DNA of 48,224 nt from an uncultured Dorea sp. (GTDB lineage Bacteria; Bacillota; Clostridia; Lachnospirales; Lachnospiraceae), in the NCBI GenBank assembly GCA_947063855.1, contig CAMSTW010000016.1, positions 1 to 48,224 of the forward strand, written 5' to 3'. Under the pieces are notes generated by a model. It worked only from the letters and a program-made list of their open reading frames with translations, had not been told where the DNA came from and made no database searches. Of this stretch, positions 24,951 through 34,215 are shown in pieces (position 1 is the stretch's first letter; the number at the start of each line of letters is the position of its first letter). The position numbers and the translations under genes were made by a program.

Positions 24951-25826
24951 CTATGATTCTGGAGGAAAACGGCTGGAGAACATTTTCCGATATTCGGTGG
25001 GTGTACAGCCGTTTATTATTTTGAACATGCGTATGAAGGAAGACAGGCTTGTATATCCGCAGCTGAGTGCGGCATCCGTGATGGACGTGTCCGGATCTGC
25101 AAGAAGTCTTCCGGCGTGTTCGATTCTTTTCCGGTTAAGGTATTGATAAAAGGTTGTAGCAGTAAACTGCTTAAAAAGCCGGGTAAAGTGATATTTGCTG
25201 AACCCGGCCTGTTTTGCAATATCATCAAGAGTCAAGTCTTCACAGAAGTGTTCGTTAATGTAATTGCAGATGGAAAGGAACTTTTTAGAATATTCCTTGT
25301 GTACATGGCCGCCGCCGCAGAGATGCTCAAAATGATCTGTTATATTGCGGCCGATCAGGACGAAGATTTCAAGCAATTTTGAATAAACGACAGTTTCAAG
25401 CAGAAGACTGCCGGTGTTGTATTCTTTCTGGATCTGCAGGAGTAAACAGGAAATCTGCCGGTGTATTCTGGGGAAATTGTCTTCTGTTATTTTTAAAGCA
25501 GGCGATATATGGCTTATAATGGAGCCAAATCCGCGGATGGAAGAGAGCATGGTGATCTCGGCCTGGAAGATGATACGTCTGCCGCATGACGGGGCTTTTA
25601 GGGCGTGGATTACCCCTGGACTGATGAAAATGATATCATCAGGGTTTAATAGAATCGTACTCTGGTTGACTTCGACAGAATATGTGTTCTCTAGCGGCAT
25701 GATGATTTCCAGAGGAGTATGCCAGTGGTTCGGATAGTCTTCTGCCTGGGTATTGGTGTATAGACGGAGATTGGTATTTTCTTTGTAATTCACGATCTCG
25801 TGTAATCCGTTTAGATTCTCAATCAT
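24951..25826 (-). CDS. AraC-family regulator, likely of the xylan locus
   Basis: This is a 291-residue protein. The N-terminal cupin (YPNHWHTPLEIIMPLENTYSV, then NPDDIIFISPGVIHALK) would bind a ligand. The C-terminal two helix-turn-helix motifs are LTLDDIAKQAGFSKYHFTRLFKQFT and TSITDAALSCGYTSLSSFIRMFK, ending in CTPTEYRKMF. It is convergent with the GH43 gene and divergent from the GH3 beta-xylosidase gene across a 169-base gap, so it probably controls its own gene and the GH3 gene at least. Sugar ligand and activator role are inferred. Confidence 0.87.
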   Translation of the reverse strand: MIENLNGLHEIVNYKENTNLRLYTNTQAEDYPNHWHTPLEIIMPLENTYSVEVNQSTILLNPDDIIFISPGVIHALKAPSCGRRIIFQAEITMLSSIRGFGSIISHISPALKITEDNFPRIHRQISCLLLQIQKEYNTGSLLLETVVYSKLLEIFVLIGRNITDHFEHLCGGGHVHKEYSKKFLSICNYINEHFCEDLTLDDIAKQAGFSKYHFTRLFKQFTATTFYQYLNRKRIEHAGRLLADPDTSITDAALSCGYTSLSSFIRMFKIINGCTPTEYRKMFSSRFPPES

Positions 25827-25936
25827 AGTTTTCTCCCGTTGCGTTCTCTATATAATGTAATTGTAATATTATCTGTCGTATATGACAAGAAGGAAATAGC
25901 AATAATTGATAATTCGCAGGCAAAAAACAGATAGAT

Positions 25937-25965
25937 TTCAGAATTATATTTTGCTAAAGTATAGA
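25937..25965 (+). promoter_or_regulatory. Possible promoter of the GH3 gene
   Basis: TTCAGA (25937-25942) and TATAGA (25960-25965) are separated by 17 bases. Both boxes are imperfect, which fits an activator-dependent promoter beside a divergent AraC gene. AAGGAGCAGG precedes ATG 25996. Confidence 0.35.
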
Positions 25966-25995
25966 TAAACAAATATCATTTTAAGGAGCAGGGAA

Positions 25996-28140
25996 ATGAG
26001 TGAAAGAACAAGAGAGTATGCACATGAGCTTGTAGAGCAGATGACAACAGAGGAGAAAATATGGCAGATGCTGTATGAATCGCCGGCTATCGAGAGGCTT
26101 AAGATACCGGCGTATAACTGGTGGAATGAAGCACTGCACGGGGTGGCGAGGGCGGGAGTTGCCACTGTTTTTCCCCAGGCAATCGGGATGGCGGCGACAT
26201 TTGATCCGGATTTTCTGTACAGGATTGCAGATGTGATATCTACGGAAGGACGTGCAAAGTTCCAGGAATTTTCAAAACGCGGAGACAGGGGGATTTATAA
26301 GGGACTGACCTTTTGGGCGCCGAATATAAATATATTCAGAGACCCGAGATGGGGACGGGGACATGAAACATTCGGCGAGGATCCGTACCTGACGGCAGAA
26401 CTTGGTATGGCATTTATCAGAGGAATTCAAGGGGACGATCCGGATCATCTGAAAGCCGCCGCCTGCGCCAAGCATTTTGCAGTACACAGCGGGCCGGAGG
26501 CGCTGCGTCATGAATTTGACGCACAGGTATCAGAGCATGATCTGTATGATACTTATCTGTATGCTTTCTGCCGGTGTGTAAAGGATGCGAAGGTAGAGGC
26601 TGTGATGGGCGCTTATAACAGAGTGAACGGGGAGCCCGCATGCGGAAGCCGGAGACTGCTTAGGGATATTCTGAGAGATGAATGGAATTTTGAGGGACAC
26701 GTAGTATCTGATTGTTGGGCAATCAATGATTTCCACCTGCATCACTGTGTAACAGACACAGTGGAAAGGTCTGCCGCAATGGCAGTAAATAATGGATGCG
26801 ATCTGAACTGTGGAAGCGCTTTTCTGCATCTTGGCAAAGCGCTGAAGCAGGGGTTTGTAAGCGAGGACGCCATCACAGAAGCGGTGGAACGTCTCATGGA
26901 TGTCCGTATCCGTCTTGGGATGATGGAGGATTACAAATCGCCGTATGAGAGTATTTCTTATGATAAGATTGAATGCCGGGAACATACAGAACTGTCTGTG
27001 GAAGCGGCGTTTAGAAGTCTGGTCCTGTTAAAAAACACAGATCATATATTGCCGCTGGATAAGAAGAAAGTTGGGACGATTGCCGTAATCGGTCCGAACG
27101 CGAATTCAAGAGACGCTCTGGTTGGTAATTATACAGGAACTTCTTCTCTGTATATTACTCCTCTTGAAGGTATACAGCAGTATGCAGGAGATGAAGCAAG
27201 AGTGCTGTATGCGCAGGGCTGCCATCTGTACAAAGATAAGGTGGAATTTCTGGCGGAGGATAAGGATCGTTTTCAAGAAGCGGTGATGGTGGCGGAGAAG
27301 GCAGATGCAGTAATCATGTGCCTTGGCCTGGATGCAACGATAGAAGGAGAAGAAGGCGACGCAGGCAATGAATATGCAAGCGGAGATAAGCCGGGACTGA
27401 GACTTCCGGGGCAGCAGCAGGAACTTCTTGAGACAATAACCGCGTTAGGAAAACCGGTGATACTTGTTCTGTTAGCAGGAAGCGCGCTCGATTTGTCTTG
27501 GGCGGACCGGCATGTAGATGCAATCATTGACGCATGGTATCCGGGCGCCCGCGGCGGAAAGGCGATTGCAGAGATGATATTCGGGGAGAAATCACCTTCA
27601 GGGAAGTTGCCGGTTACTTTTTATGCGGATGAAAAGGAACTGCCGGATTTTTGTGACTATAGCATGAAAAACCGTACCTACCGTTATACAGATTGTGAGA
27701 TTTTGTATCCTTTCGGGTATGGGCTTTCTTATACAGACGTTGGATATTCAGAGCCTTCGATAAGCTGCGAAGAATGTGGCGTGAAAGATTCTGTTACTGT
27801 TACTGCGCATGTTACGAACAGAGGAAATTATCAGATTCAGGAAAGTGTCCAGGTTTATATCAGGCATGAGGACCGGGCAGATTATGAACCGGGATTTCAG
27901 CTCAAAGGAATCAAGAATATAACATTAAACCCGGGTGAAACAAAAGAAGCAGAGATTGTATTGGATATGCGGGATTTTGCTGTTATTACAGAAGAAGGGC
28001 GGTGTGTGGCGAGACCGGGAGTGTACAAAATCAGTATCGGCGGATGTCAGCCGGACCAGAGAAGTGTGGAATTAACCGGGCGCTGGCCGGACATCTTCCA
28101 GATAAAAAGAAACGGCAGGGAAGAAAATGTAATATATTGA
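25996..28140 (+). CDS. GH3 beta-xylosidase/beta-glucosidase, cytoplasmic
   Basis: This 714-residue protein has no signal peptide. The TIM-barrel domain carries WWNEALHGVARAG (residues 41-53, typical of xylosidase-type GH3), FWAPNINIFRDPRWGRGHETFGEDP, CAKHFAVHSGPE, and the nucleophile Asp239 in HVVSDCWAINDFH. The alpha/beta sandwich follows (VLLKNTDHILPLDKKKVGTIAVIGPNA), then the SWADRHVDAIIDAWYPGARGG block, and a C-terminal fibronectin-like domain (VTVTAHVTNRGNYQIQESVQVYI). The domain set is complete. With the GH43 enzymes it would degrade imported xylo-oligosaccharides to xylose. The WWNEALHGV motif favours xylosidase over glucosidase activity. A short hairpin follows the stop. Confidence 0.92.
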   Translation: MSERTREYAHELVEQMTTEEKIWQMLYESPAIERLKIPAYNWWNEALHGVARAGVATVFPQAIGMAATFDPDFLYRIADVISTEGRAKFQEFSKRGDRGIYKGLTFWAPNINIFRDPRWGRGHETFGEDPYLTAELGMAFIRGIQGDDPDHLKAAACAKHFAVHSGPEALRHEFDAQVSEHDLYDTYLYAFCRCVKDAKVEAVMGAYNRVNGEPACGSRRLLRDILRDEWNFEGHVVSDCWAINDFHLHHCVTDTVERSAAMAVNNGCDLNCGSAFLHLGKALKQGFVSEDAITEAVERLMDVRIRLGMMEDYKSPYESISYDKIECREHTELSVEAAFRSLVLLKNTDHILPLDKKKVGTIAVIGPNANSRDALVGNYTGTSSLYITPLEGIQQYAGDEARVLYAQGCHLYKDKVEFLAEDKDRFQEAVMVAEKADAVIMCLGLDATIEGEEGDAGNEYASGDKPGLRLPGQQQELLETITALGKPVILVLLAGSALDLSWADRHVDAIIDAWYPGARGGKAIAEMIFGEKSPSGKLPVTFYADEKELPDFCDYSMKNRTYRYTDCEILYPFGYGLSYTDVGYSEPSISCEECGVKDSVTVTAHVTNRGNYQIQESVQVYIRHEDRADYEPGFQLKGIKNITLNPGETKEAEIVLDMRDFAVITEEGRCVARPGVYKISIGGCQPDQRSVELTGRWPDIFQIKRNGREENVIY

Positions 28141-28145
28141 CAGCA

Positions 28146-28176
28146 AGGGGCCTTTTGAGTAATTCGGAAGGCCTTT
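28146..28176 (+). terminator. Hairpin after the GH3 gene (weak terminator)
   Basis: AGGGGCCTT (28146-28154) pairs with AAGGCCTTT (28168-28176) with two G-T pairs. Only TTTG follows, so it may be an mRNA-end hairpin or partial terminator before the kinase gene. Confidence 0.4.
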
Positions 28177-28268
28177 GACAGCGTATAAGTCTATAGCGAA
28201 AAGCTGCTGCAGACAGCTGTATCCGCAGGGTTCCGGGACGGACAGTTTCCAGAAGCAGGGGGGATTCT

Positions 28269-29861
28269 ATGAAAGAGATATTATATAAGCCAGGGGGATG
28301 GTTTGATAAATATTGTATAAAGAAAAAGTTCTATTTTTCGTATATATTGTGTGTTCTGCTTCCGCTGATTATTACGGACAGCGTGATCATATTTATCGTG
28401 ATACATTCAGACAGGACGCTACATCATAGAGAGATGGAGAATGCCGCGAATGCCGTACAATACTATATAAGTAATTCTGCGGAACAGGCGGCAGGGTATG
28501 CAAAACGGATCTATACGAATAAGTATGTCAATGACTTTCTTGAAAGACAATATGAGAATACTTACGATTATGTGACCAGTTACTATGATTTTTTCAAAGG
28601 AATGTGGTTCGACGGCGCTATGGGCTCTAATTATGTAAGAACAGTTTTGTATGGAAACAATGATACACTTATCAACGGTGGAAAAGTTTCGAATATAGAC
28701 CGGGATGCCGGTTCGTTATGGTATCAGCAGTTTAAAGCATCAGGCATGCAGCAGATGCTTTTGTTTGACTATCATGCTTCAATGACCGAACCGAACCGCA
28801 GGATGCTGTTTCTTACACGGCTGAACTCTTATAATCAGACAAGCGATAATTTCCTTCTAGTTGAGTTTGATTATGCCGGAATTAACCGGTATTTAAAAGA
28901 AATGAATTATGCGATGGATGTGTTTATCTGCCGGGACGGAGAGGTCGTGCTGTCAAACGGGAGGCATTCCAGTACGGCAAAAGCGTTTGAAAAATTTACG
29001 GAATATGACAATGTAGGATATCAATCAAGCCTGCGGATTTATGGAACGGATCTTGATATATATGTCATGAATGCAAAAAATATGATTGCTGAGGAAATCA
29101 AAAGACAGCTGCCCGTCATCTTGTTTCTTTTCATCGTGAATGCAATCCTGCCCGTCATCGTGTATAGGGATAAGATAAAGGAACAGGAAATCATAGTCGA
29201 GAGACAGAGGGCCGAACTGCTGGCGCTGCGGAGTCAGATTAATCCTCATTTCCTGTTTAATACACTGGAAAGTATCCGGATGCACAGCGTTATCAAAAAA
29301 GAAAAACAGACAGCGGAGATGATCGAGAAACTGGCAGTGTTGCAGCGACAGTATGTAGAATGGGGCGAGGATATGGTGAAGGTATCAAAAGAGATGGAAT
29401 TTGTGCAGACATATCTGGATATCCAAAAATACAGATTCAGTGACAGGCTGTCCTGCGAGATTGAGATGGATGAGCGGTGCAGTGAGTTCAGAATACCCAA
29501 GTTGACCATCGTTACGTTTGTAGAGAATGCCTGCGTACATGGAATTGAGAGTAAATCGTCGGCCGGATGGATCTTCGTCCGTATTTATCTTGAGGATATG
29601 TATATGCATATAGAGATTGAGGATACGGGCAAAGGAATGAAGAAGGAGAGAATGGAAAGCCTGTTGTGGAAAATGCGGAATGCAAGTATCGGGCTTTTGC
29701 AGGAGAAGGAGCGTGTCGGCATCCTGAATGCCTGTCTTCGTCTGAAGATGAAGACAGATGATGAAGTGATGTTTGAACTTGATGGAGAAGAAGGAATCGG
29801 ATTCTTGACACATATAAAGATTCCGTGCAGGTATTTGGAACCGGAGGTGGCACAATGTTAA
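28269..29861 (+). CDS. YesM-type sensor histidine kinase
   Basis: This 530-residue membrane kinase has TM1 at about residues 22-44, an extracellular sensor of about 230 residues, and TM2 at about 280-298 (LPVILFLFIVNAILPVIVY). A short helix leads directly to the His_kinase motif LRSQINPHFLFNTLESIRM with phospho-acceptor His327. The ATPase domain shows the N box in IVTFVENACVHGIE and a G box in IEDTGKGM. No HAMP domain is visible between TM2 and the kinase core, unlike most YesM proteins. GCAGGGGGG lies upstream of ATG 28269. The gene overlaps the response regulator gene by 7 bases and sits between xylan enzymes and the binding-protein gene, so it probably senses xylo-oligosaccharides, perhaps with that lipoprotein. 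Confidence 0.9.
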   Translation: MKEILYKPGGWFDKYCIKKKFYFSYILCVLLPLIITDSVIIFIVIHSDRTLHHREMENAANAVQYYISNSAEQAAGYAKRIYTNKYVNDFLERQYENTYDYVTSYYDFFKGMWFDGAMGSNYVRTVLYGNNDTLINGGKVSNIDRDAGSLWYQQFKASGMQQMLLFDYHASMTEPNRRMLFLTRLNSYNQTSDNFLLVEFDYAGINRYLKEMNYAMDVFICRDGEVVLSNGRHSSTAKAFEKFTEYDNVGYQSSLRIYGTDLDIYVMNAKNMIAEEIKRQLPVILFLFIVNAILPVIVYRDKIKEQEIIVERQRAELLALRSQINPHFLFNTLESIRMHSVIKKEKQTAEMIEKLAVLQRQYVEWGEDMVKVSKEMEFVQTYLDIQKYRFSDRLSCEIEMDERCSEFRIPKLTIVTFVENACVHGIESKSSAGWIFVRIYLEDMYMHIEIEDTGKGMKKERMESLLWKMRNASIGLLQEKERVGILNACLRLKMKTDDEVMFELDGEEGIGFLTHIKIPCRYLEPEVAQC

Positions 29862-31441
29862 GAGTATTATTGGTAGATGATGAGCAGGTTATCGTGCAGG
29901 GACTTATGGCATTGATTGACTGGGAGAAGGAAGGGTTCGTGATTGCAGGGACAGCCTCGGACGGGAAGGAGGCGCTCCGGTTTATAGAGCATAATCGTGT
30001 CGACTTGATCATGGCAGATATAAACATGCCGGAAATCTCTGGATTGCAGCTTTTGCAGAAGATTCGTACAGAGAAGCTTTCAGACGCATTTTTTATAATA
30101 TTAAGCGGGTTCGCGGAGTTTTCCTATGCGCAGGAGGCCATCAGGTATAAATGTACTGATTATATACTAAAGCCGATTAAGAAAGAGCAGCTTATGGATA
30201 CGCTGCATAAGATCAGTGAAATGACTGCGGATAAGGAAGCGAGGAATCGAACGAACCGGAAGATGGAGCGGGAATATCTTGCGAGGAATCTCATCGCAGT
30301 AATAAATGGAAAATATGACGAAGTTAATCTGGAAATTATCAGGAAGCAGGTGTGTTTTGAAGGCAGTATCCGCTATGTTGAGATAGAACTGAACGAGAAT
30401 CTGCTTGATGAAGAGATTGCGGATGAAGAGAAACGGACATATCAGAGGCGTTTATCAGAGGTCTGTGCGGATTATCTGGGAGATTATGCGGATCATTGTG
30501 TCTTCGATGTGTCTGGCAAGGAGAACATATATGATATTGGTTTTGTATACTGCGACTATATGGCGGAGAAGGATTTCAGGACTGAGAAAAATTATCTGGA
30601 AAATTTTCTGGCCTATCTGCGTGAAGAAGCGGATCTGCCCGTGATTATGCTGGTCGGGAAAAAGGTGGATGATATTCAGAATATAGCAAAATCCTACAGT
30701 ACGGCCTGCATACTAAGATCCTGCCAGGGCTTTAAAAATCTAAAAGATATCTATTATTATGATGAAGAGATACAGGTGTCCGGCAGCGGAATCGTTCTGT
30801 GCAAAAAGGAGATTGACGCTTTGCTGCAGTCTATAGAACAGAATCAGGAAACGGAAATTGTAAAAAACGTAGATGATTTTTTTGAAGAAATACAGAAGAT
30901 GGGGGTTGGGGGAGACAAGAGTTTAAATATAGATTATCTGCTTTTCCAGCTGATTCATCTTGCAACACAGCAGGACGATAATGTAAATCAGGAAGAAATA
31001 TTGAGACTTATCAGCGAGCAATCTTTTAAAGAGGGGCTTACACGGGGGAGTAAGGCGCATTTATTAAGGTTCTCACGAGAGTATGCCTTATATCTCGCAC
31101 AGCTGCGCCAGAATGTATCAGGAGGTATTCTGACAGAGATTGAGAAGGAGATCAGGTTGCATTTTGCAGAGAATCTGACTCTAAAGGGGCTGAGCGAGAA
31201 ATATTATGTGAACAGCGCGTATCTGGGACAATTGTTCCGGAAAAAATATGGATGTTCATTCAAGGATTATCTGAACCGGACCAGAATTGATGCGGCGGCG
31301 TTCCAGCTTGTCCAGACAGATAAGAAGATCTATCAGATAGCGGAAGAAGCAGGGTACCATAATCTTGATTATTTTGTCAGCCGTTTTATTGATGCAAAGG
31401 GCATTACCCCTGCGAAGTACCGGCGTAATGCAAGAATATAG
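29855..31441 (+). CDS. YesN-type response regulator with AraC output domain
   Basis: The product is 528 residues from ATG 29855, which follows GGAGGTGG and overlaps the kinase stop (ATGTTAA). The receiver domain begins MLRVLLVDDEQVIVQGL, with phospho-acceptor Asp55 in VDLIMADINMPEISG and the conserved Lys in YILKPIKKEQ. A middle region of about 280 residues without clear motifs follows. The C-terminal AraC pair of helix-turn-helix motifs is LTLKGLSEKYYVNSAYLGQLFRKK and KKIYQIAEEAGYHNLDYFVSRF, ending in ITPAKYRRN. It would activate the downstream transporter promoter and perhaps the xylanase when phosphorylated by the partner kinase. Confidence 0.92.
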   Translation: MLRVLLVDDEQVIVQGLMALIDWEKEGFVIAGTASDGKEALRFIEHNRVDLIMADINMPEISGLQLLQKIRTEKLSDAFFIILSGFAEFSYAQEAIRYKCTDYILKPIKKEQLMDTLHKISEMTADKEARNRTNRKMEREYLARNLIAVINGKYDEVNLEIIRKQVCFEGSIRYVEIELNENLLDEEIADEEKRTYQRRLSEVCADYLGDYADHCVFDVSGKENIYDIGFVYCDYMAEKDFRTEKNYLENFLAYLREEADLPVIMLVGKKVDDIQNIAKSYSTACILRSCQGFKNLKDIYYYDEEIQVSGSGIVLCKKEIDALLQSIEQNQETEIVKNVDDFFEEIQKMGVGGDKSLNIDYLLFQLIHLATQQDDNVNQEEILRLISEQSFKEGLTRGSKAHLLRFSREYALYLAQLRQNVSGGILTEIEKEIRLHFAENLTLKGLSEKYYVNSAYLGQLFRKKYGCSFKDYLNRTRIDAAAFQLVQTDKKIYQIAEEAGYHNLDYFVSRFIDAKGITPAKYRRNARI

Positions 31442-31486
31442 GTATATATCTATATTTTACCATGTTATATCCTATAATTTGCCTGA

Positions 31487-31515
31487 TTGAAAAAATCTTC
31501 CTTTTTTAATAGAAT
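31487..31515 (+). promoter_or_regulatory. Promoter of the xylo-oligosaccharide transporter operon
   Basis: TTGAAA (31487-31492) and TAGAAT (31510-31515) are separated by 17 bases in an A+T-rich stretch. Transcription would start near 31522, followed by the AGAGGAGG ribosome site and ATG 31550. Confidence 0.55.
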
Positions 31516-31549
31516 TTTAATATATTAACGGAAAGAGGAGGATATTAAT

Positions 31550-33214
31550 ATGAAAAGAAGACGTCTGATAGCACTATTGCTTACAGCAGTTACTGCAACA
31601 TCTCTGGTTACTGGCTGCGGCAAGGGAAAAGACAAGTCATCAGAGGATGGAGTGAAAGAATTCACGGCATTTTTTGCCGTACCTAATCCGGAGATCAATG
31701 ATGACAATGAGATTCAGCAGATGATAGCAGAAAAGACAGGGGCAAAGGTGAAGGAAACCTGGCTTACCGGACAGACTGCGGAGGAAGCGGTTGGTACGTT
31801 GATAGCCGGCGGGGAGTATCCGGATTTTATAGAAGGCGCAGGCGGACAGAAGCAGTTGTATGACGCGGGTGCGCTGGTGGCTCTTGATGATTATCTTGAC
31901 GATTATCCTAATATCAAGGAGTTCTTTACAGAGCAGGAGTGGGATTCCCTGCGTCAGGATGACGGACATATCTATTGGATTCCGCAGTTCTCGAACATAT
32001 ACGGAGAAGAGAGGACATGTGAACATAACGATGAGGCATTCTGGATTCAGACCAGAGTACTGAAATGGGCCGGATATCCGGAGGTAAAGACGCTGGATCA
32101 GTACTTTGACCTGATTGCGAGGTATAATGAGGAGAATCCGACGATGGAAGACGGTACGGCGAACATTCCTTATACAATCATGTGTGAGGACTGGAGATAT
32201 TTCTGTCTGGAGAATGCGCCGATGTTTCTTGACGGATATCCAAATGATGGATGCTGTCTTGTGGATCCGGAGACACACAAAGTGTCGGATTATAATACGA
32301 CGCCTACGGCGATTGCCTATTTCAAGAAACTTAATGAAGAATACAAGAATGGACTCGTAGACAGGGAATCATTTACCCAGACATATGATGAATATATTGC
32401 GAAGCTGTCAAGCGGGCGTGTGCTTGGTATGGTAGATCAGTGGTGGGATTTTGCATTCACCGCAGGAGACGCGATCAAGTCGGCAGGACTTGACAAACAG
32501 GGGTGCAGCTATGTTCCGCTGCCGATTACGATTGATGAGGGAATTACGAATCAGTGGCATAATTCCGGCGGTGTAGTGAATGCCAGTTCCGGGCTTGCAA
32601 TCTCTGTAAGTTGTGAGGATGTAGAGGGAGCGTTGAAGTTTGTAGATGATTTGTTGGAACAGGATATACACGATCTTCGGTTCTGGGGTGTGGAAGGTGT
32701 AGATTATCAGGTAGACGATGAAGGCGTATTCGGCCGTACAGATGAAATGAGAACCCAGTGTGCAGATACTGCGTACAAGGCTTCTCATCTGTGTACATAT
32801 TCTTATTTCCCACAATGGCTTGGAACAAGCCGCGATGGAATCAATGCCATGAAACCGGCAGAGCAGGAAGGCGAGTTCTATGACGCGCTGAAGGACGACG
32901 TAAAGGAATGCTTTGATGCATACGGAGCCAAGTCATATGTAGATATGCTCGGGAAAAATGATTCACCGGGATCCTGGTATCCGATGTGGAGTTATTCGAA
33001 TACATATACAACTGATACAGACGCAGGAATGGCATGGACGAAAATCGGTGAAGTTAAGCATGAATATCTTCCGAAGGTGGTTATGGCAGATAATTTTGAC
33101 AGCGCATGGAAAGATTATATGAAGAAATATGAAGAATGTAAACCGGAGGATTTCCTTGAGGATCTGCAGAAGGAAGCGGACCGCAGGATAAAAGAAGCAG
33201 AAAAATACAAGTAG
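31550..33214 (+). CDS. Sugar-binding lipoprotein of an ABC importer (xylo-oligosaccharide)
   Basis: This 554-residue extracellular solute-binding protein of the LplA-like group has a lipoprotein signal MKRRRLIALLLTAV ending in the lipobox LVTGC, so it is lipid-anchored at Cys23. The mature part contains typical blocks such as GTLIAGGEYPDF, GALVALDDYLDDYPNIKEFF and DDGHIYWIPQF. Tyr- and Trp-rich segments (DQWWDFAF, YFPQW) fit oligosaccharide stacking. It is followed by two permease genes and preceded by the two-component pair. No ATPase gene is nearby, which is usual for importers sharing an MsmX-type ATPase. The xylo-oligosaccharide assignment comes from the surrounding enzymes. Confidence 0.88.
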   Translation: MKRRRLIALLLTAVTATSLVTGCGKGKDKSSEDGVKEFTAFFAVPNPEINDDNEIQQMIAEKTGAKVKETWLTGQTAEEAVGTLIAGGEYPDFIEGAGGQKQLYDAGALVALDDYLDDYPNIKEFFTEQEWDSLRQDDGHIYWIPQFSNIYGEERTCEHNDEAFWIQTRVLKWAGYPEVKTLDQYFDLIARYNEENPTMEDGTANIPYTIMCEDWRYFCLENAPMFLDGYPNDGCCLVDPETHKVSDYNTTPTAIAYFKKLNEEYKNGLVDRESFTQTYDEYIAKLSSGRVLGMVDQWWDFAFTAGDAIKSAGLDKQGCSYVPLPITIDEGITNQWHNSGGVVNASSGLAISVSCEDVEGALKFVDDLLEQDIHDLRFWGVEGVDYQVDDEGVFGRTDEMRTQCADTAYKASHLCTYSYFPQWLGTSRDGINAMKPAEQEGEFYDALKDDVKECFDAYGAKSYVDMLGKNDSPGSWYPMWSYSNTYTTDTDAGMAWTKIGEVKHEYLPKVVMADNFDSAWKDYMKKYEECKPEDFLEDLQKEADRRIKEAEKYK

Positions 33215-33241
33215 TATCTGCTTGAAACCGGAGGTGAAAAT

Positions 33242-34201
33242 ATGTCTGCGATAACAAAGAAAAAGAAGAAACAAGTTGAGAACGAACCTAAGGTACCGAT
33301 TACCTGGAAGGAGATTAAGAAGCAGAAGGTGCTGTTATTCTGGTCGGCGGTTATAGTCTTATATGGAATCATCTTTTATTACCTTCCATTAGGCGGGTGG
33401 CTGATGGCATTCCAGAATTATAAGCCGGCAAAGGGACTGCTCCATTCAGAATTTGTAGGGCTGGAGAAGTTCCGGAGATTGTTTTCTGACGATACTTTCG
33501 TGCGGGTTATCAGAAATACATTGGCAATGGGTGTTATAAACCTGGTTGTAACGTTTGTAATGGCGATTATATTTGCAATATTACTGAACGAAATACGTCT
33601 GAAGAATACGAAGAAAGTCATACAGACCGTATCTTATCTGCCGCATTTTCTGTCATGGATTATCGTTACAGGTATTTTGCATGATGCATTAAGCGGGACC
33701 GGAATCATAAATGAGCTTTTAAGAAATCTGCATATTATCGATCATTCGATTGACTTTTTTGCACATCCTTCGTATTTCTGGCCGATTGTAGCTTTTGCGA
33801 ATGTGTGGAAGGAGACCGGCTGGAATGCTATCATCTATCTGTCTGCGATTACGGCGATAGATCCGTCGTTATATGAAGCGGCGGCGATAGACGGAGCAGG
33901 AAGATTTGGTAAGATCAGATACGTAACCCTTCCCGGAATTAAGTCTACGATTATTATCCTGCTGTTGATGAATGTCGGTAATGTGCTGAACGCAGGATTT
34001 GAGATTCAGTACCTGTTGGGTAACGGGCTTGTGAAGAGTGTGTCTGAGACCATAGACATCTATGTGCTGAAATGGGGTATCAGCCAGGGTGATTATGCAA
34101 TCGGTACAGCGGCCGGTATATTCAAGAGCGTCGTTAGTATCCTTCTGATTGTAATTGCGAATCAGGCTGCGAAACGAAGCGGTGAAGAAAGATTGTATTA
34201 G
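33242..34201 (+). CDS. ABC sugar permease, LplB-like
   Basis: This 319-residue membrane protein has six hydrophobic segments after a basic N-terminus (KKKKKQ). It belongs to the LplB/MalF-type binding-protein-dependent permeases. The ATPase-contact EAA loop is YEAAAIDGAGRFGKIRYVTLPGI, near residue 212-234. The binding-protein gene lies 27 bases upstream and the second permease 14 bases downstream, so the three are one operon. It would form a heterodimeric channel with the next product. Confidence 0.92.
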   Translation: MSAITKKKKKQVENEPKVPITWKEIKKQKVLLFWSAVIVLYGIIFYYLPLGGWLMAFQNYKPAKGLLHSEFVGLEKFRRLFSDDTFVRVIRNTLAMGVINLVVTFVMAIIFAILLNEIRLKNTKKVIQTVSYLPHFLSWIIVTGILHDALSGTGIINELLRNLHIIDHSIDFFAHPSYFWPIVAFANVWKETGWNAIIYLSAITAIDPSLYEAAAIDGAGRFGKIRYVTLPGIKSTIIILLLMNVGNVLNAGFEIQYLLGNGLVKSVSETIDIYVLKWGISQGDYAIGTAAGIFKSVVSILLIVIANQAAKRSGEERLY

Positions 34202-34215
34202 AGGAGGAATGAGTC